From: an uncultured bacterium
GTDB lineage: Bacteria > Patescibacteriota > Dojkabacteria > CALFHW01
Direction: 5' to 3'
Assembly (NCBI GenBank): GCA_937876695.1
Contig: CALFHW010000086.1
Coordinates: 1-8,680, forward strand
DNA: 8,680 nt
Below, piece after piece: positions 6,626 to 8,680 of this stretch. The position numbers were made by a program, and so were the translations under genes. How positions within the stretch are numbered: the stretch's first letter is position 1; every line of letters begins with the position of its first letter. The notes beneath the pieces were generated by a model. The model was not told where the DNA came from. It did not search any database and saw nothing but the letters and a program-made list of their open reading frames with translations.

Positions 6626-7576
6626 TTATTCAATAACTTTTAAACCGTTCTCCTTCATCACTTTGATTAGCTCATCTACTGACTTCTGGCCCATACCTCT
6701 GATCTCTAGAAGCTCATCTTTACTCTTGCCGTCGAGAGTTCTCAAATCGGTAATTGCTGAATTGCTTAGTGAGTTCTTAAGTCTAGTACTTAGCTCGAGA
6801 CCGCTTACCAATACTGCATTCGCACCGCTAACCTCTGCAATAAACTGGGCATCGTCCTCTTTACTGGCAACTACTGGGTTCATATCACCATCAACTAGTG
6901 CTACTAACCCGACAAACAGGTCGCTCAAAGTCTTAACTGACTCTTGGATACTCTCGGTAGGGGTCAAAACTCCATTGGTTGTGATTTTGAACATAATCTG
7001 CTCGAAGTCAGTTCTTTGTCCTACACGAGCACTTGAAATCTTCATTTCAACATTCTCTACAGGACTGAATACTCCATCAACTGGAATAACACCTAATTCA
7101 TATCTTTTCTCAGGAGTAGCCATCTTATAGCCGTATCCCTTTTCGATTATTAGATCAGCTGAGAATTTGTTGCCGTCACTCACTGAAGTGATAACAAAGT
7201 CCTTATTTACTACTTCTACGCTTGAGTCTGCAACAATATCACCTGCTGTGATCATAACTGTCTCACCTTTAGCAGCTTTGACTTCGATCTTAGCTGTTAC
7301 AGGCTCATCTGAGTAACATCTAATTGCCACAGCCTTTAGTTTCATAATAAGTTTCAGAACATCATCATGAACCCCTTCAAGAGTTGAGTACTCATGATCT
7401 ACGCCAGCAATTCTTACTGAAGTAATTGCTCCTCCCTCAAGTGTAGACAATAAAACTCTTCTGATAGGGTTACCTATAGTGCTACCAAATCCCTTTGGCA
7501 ATGGGCCGAATAAAAAAGTACCTTCATTATTTTCTTCAGATAATCTTCTGACACTAATATTTTGCGTATTGAGCAT
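6626..7576 (-). CDS. rpoA: DNA-directed RNA polymerase alpha subunit
   Basis: This is a 316-residue protein starting at ATG. Alpha dimerises to start RNA polymerase assembly, and its C-terminal domain binds UP elements and activators. The N-terminal domain (about 1-230) shows GNPIRRVLLSTLEGGAITSV (35-54), TLEGVHDDVLKLIMKLK (65-81), EKGYGY (145-150), IPVDGVFSPVENV (164-176) and VGQRTDFEQI (185-194). After a short linker the C-terminal domain (about 255-316) has LELSTRLKNSL, in which Arg265 sits at the position of the DNA-contacting Arg265 of E. coli, and the helix-hairpin-helix GMGQKSVDEL (294-303). The protein is full length, so UP-element and activator contact is probably retained. The start is preceded by an A/T-rich leader without a Shine-Dalgarno motif. 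The stop is 3 nt before rplQ. Confidence 0.98.
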   Translation of the reverse strand: MLNTQNISVRRLSEENNEGTFLFGPLPKGFGSTIGNPIRRVLLSTLEGGAITSVRIAGVDHEYSTLEGVHDDVLKLIMKLKAVAIRCYSDEPVTAKIEVKAAKGETVMITAGDIVADSSVEVVNKDFVITSVSDGNKFSADLIIEKGYGYKMATPEKRYELGVIPVDGVFSPVENVEMKISSARVGQRTDFEQIMFKITTNGVLTPTESIQESVKTLSDLFVGLVALVDGDMNPVVASKEDDAQFIAEVSGANAVLVSGLELSTRLKNSLSNSAITDLRTLDGKSKDELLEIRGMGQKSVDELIKVMKENGLKVIE

Positions 7577-7600
7577 TTTTTCAAAAATAATAAAGTAAAT

Positions 7601-8197
7601 TTACCTAGAATAGAACTCAATAATCAGATTCTCTGAGATACTCTGGTCTAAGTCTGTTCTCTTTGGTAGTTCCAGAAGTTTACCAGTAAAACCATCTCTA
7701 GACAACCATGCTGGTACTTTATACTCTTTGAGATCCTCAGAAGTTACCTTGTACATGTCGCCTTCAGCGATCTTAGTCCTCATACCGATCTTATCACCTG
7801 GTTTAACAATATATGAAGGGATGTTTAGGATCTTGTCGTTTACTGTCACATGTCTATGGGTAACATACTGCCTAGCCTGCATTCTGGTCTTAGCGTAACC
7901 AAGTCTGAAAACGATATTATCGAGTCGAGTCTCAAGTGACTGTAATAGAACTGTACCGGAGTTACTCTCCGACTTCAAAGCTAAATCTACTAAACCTCTG
8001 AACTGCTTTTCTAGCAATCCATAGATGATCTTAACCTTCTGTTTCTCTCTTACCTGCACATAAAACTCAGATGGTCTACTTCTTGTGAAGGGGTGCTGAC
8101 CTGGTTTACCTGGTCTTTTTTCCCATTTATTTGATCCAAATAAAGAGACTCCTTCTCTTCTCTCTAATCTGCGTTTTGGTCCCGTATATCTAGCCAT
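7601..8197 (-). CDS. rpsD: 30S ribosomal protein S4 (cysteine-free form)
   Basis: This is a 198-residue protein starting at ATG. S4 is a primary 16S rRNA binder that nucleates assembly of the small-subunit body; in several bacteria it also represses its own operon. The N-terminal part begins MARYTGPKRRLERREG and carries the REKQKVKIIYGLLEKQFRG block (residues 50-68). The S4 RNA-binding fold spans about 91-137, with RLDNIVFRLGYAKTRMQARQ and then VTVN, NIPSYIVKPGDKI. The N-terminal zinc-binding cysteines of the C+ form are all absent, so this is a C- type S4 that folds without zinc. It is slightly shorter than the ~205 residues of E. coli, mainly in the N-terminal loop. No Shine-Dalgarno sequence precedes the start; the leader is AT-rich. 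It lies between rpsK and rpoA with 24 nt on each side. Confidence 0.97.
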   Translation of the reverse strand: MARYTGPKRRLERREGVSLFGSNKWEKRPGKPGQHPFTRSRPSEFYVQVREKQKVKIIYGLLEKQFRGLVDLALKSESNSGTVLLQSLETRLDNIVFRLGYAKTRMQARQYVTHRHVTVNDKILNIPSYIVKPGDKIGMRTKIAEGDMYKVTSEDLKEYKVPAWLSRDGFTGKLLELPKRTDLDQSISENLIIEFYSR

Positions 8198-8221
8198 TGT
8201 GTTAAATCAATATATTATAAA

Positions 8222-8680
8222 CTAAGATCCTCTCGGCATTTTCCTCGGTGTTGGTCCACCGTGTGCAATTGGAGTTTTATCAGTAATAGAGGTGACCTTA
8301 AGTCCCCCTGTTCTGATTCCCTTAATGGCTGAGTTTCTGCCAACGCCGATACCGCGAACGTAGACCTTCACTTCTCTAGCACCCAAACCAATAGATCTAG
8401 CAGCTACATCCTCAGCAGCCTTAGTAGCGGCATAAGGGGTACTTTTTCTAGAACCCTTGAAGCCGACTCTACCTGGACTGGATGAAGCGATAACCTCACC
8501 TTGTAAGTCTGTTACTGTGATGATGGTGTTATTGTAGTTGGCAGATACATAAGCATGTGCTTTACCTCCGATAATCTTCTTTACTGCTTTCTTCTTTTGT
8601 ACTTCTTTTTTTTCTTTTGCCTTTTTTTTATTTCTTATCTTTACTATGTTTCTATCCTCCTTCTCCGTTTCTTTTTCCTT
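8222..8680 (-). CDS. rpsK: 30S ribosomal protein S11, 5' end beyond the window
   Basis: My own translation of the minus strand gives 152 codons ending in TAG, open to the window edge. S11 is a platform protein of the small subunit that lines the mRNA exit and contacts 16S rRNA. The core is clear: KAHAYVSANYNNTIITVTD, then SSPGRVGFKGSRKSTPYAA, AAEDVAARSIGLGAREVKV and YVRGIGVGRNSAIKGI. Two things are unusual. About 37 residues of almost pure Lys/Glu/Arg/Val precede the core with no Met in frame, so the real start lies past 8680 and the protein is longer than the usual ~130 residues. The C-terminus reads TPIAHGGPTPRKMPRGS, whereas most bacteria have a TPIPHNGCRPPKRRRV-type tail. The following gene is rpsD, 24 nt downstream, as in the classical alpha operon. 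The identification is secure; the start is unknown. Confidence 0.95.
   Translation of the reverse strand, partial: KEKETEKEDRNIVKIRNKKKAKEKKEVQKKKAVKKIIGGKAHAYVSANYNNTIITVTDLQGEVIASSSPGRVGFKGSRKSTPYAATKAAEDVAARSIGLGAREVKVYVRGIGVGRNSAIKGIRTGGLKVTSITDKTPIAHGGPTPRKMPRGS

Noticed and set aside
6663..7130. 155-codon open frame on the plus strand
   Set aside because: It lies entirely opposite rpoA, whose frame is unmistakable; its residues are low-complexity Ser/Leu/Thr and match no family I know.
8214..8219. TATAAT between rpsK and rpsD as an internal promoter
   Set aside because: The 24-nt gap is AT-rich and the six bases at the proper -35 distance read AAAATG, with no resemblance to TTGACA.
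33..8680. CRISPR array, tRNA gene, insertion sequence or phage element
   Set aside because: No spaced direct repeats, cloverleaf, transposase or terminal inverted repeats were seen; gene-free DNA is limited to short gaps.

Overview
All ten recognisable genes lie on the minus strand, so the window is read from its right end to its left end. Gene content points to a bacterium of the Candidate Phyla Radiation (Patescibacteria), most likely a Microgenomates-like lineage. The signs are a PrgI-type secretion protein with a long disordered tail, a DUF4012-type surface protein, a PEGA-domain membrane protein, a much shortened L17, a divergent S11 and the absence of Shine-Dalgarno sequences. The phylum is an inference from gene content; no 16S or marker phylogeny is visible here.

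Right part (8680 to 5509): a compact transcription/translation cluster, rpsK (start lies beyond the window), rpsD, rpoA, rplQ, rplM, rpsI. This is the classical alpha operon joined directly to the L13-S9 pair. Spacings are short (24, 24 and 3 nt, then a 17-nt overlap, then 6 nt), which suggests one transcript. L17 lacks about 38 internal residues compared with E. coli. S11 has a Lys/Glu-rich N-terminal extension and an altered C-terminal tail. S4 has no cysteines.

Middle (5508 to 5390): 119 nt without a gene. It holds an AT-rich bulged hairpin that could be a weak terminator for the ribosomal cluster, and a poor promoter match for the genes after it.

Left part (5380 to 33): four tightly packed genes. 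They are a membrane-anchored protein with two PEGA-like domains, a 1023-residue fusion of a degenerate NAD-dependent epimerase-like domain, one membrane segment and a DUF4012-like extracellular region, then greA, then a PrgI-family type IV secretion protein fused to a carboxypeptidase-regulatory-like domain. The first three overlap by 8 nt each and the last follows after 21 nt, so they probably form an operon mixing envelope functions with a transcription factor. The strongest leads are the epimerase-DUF4012 fusion, the shortened L17, translation starts without Shine-Dalgarno motifs and the odd C-terminus of the PrgI protein.
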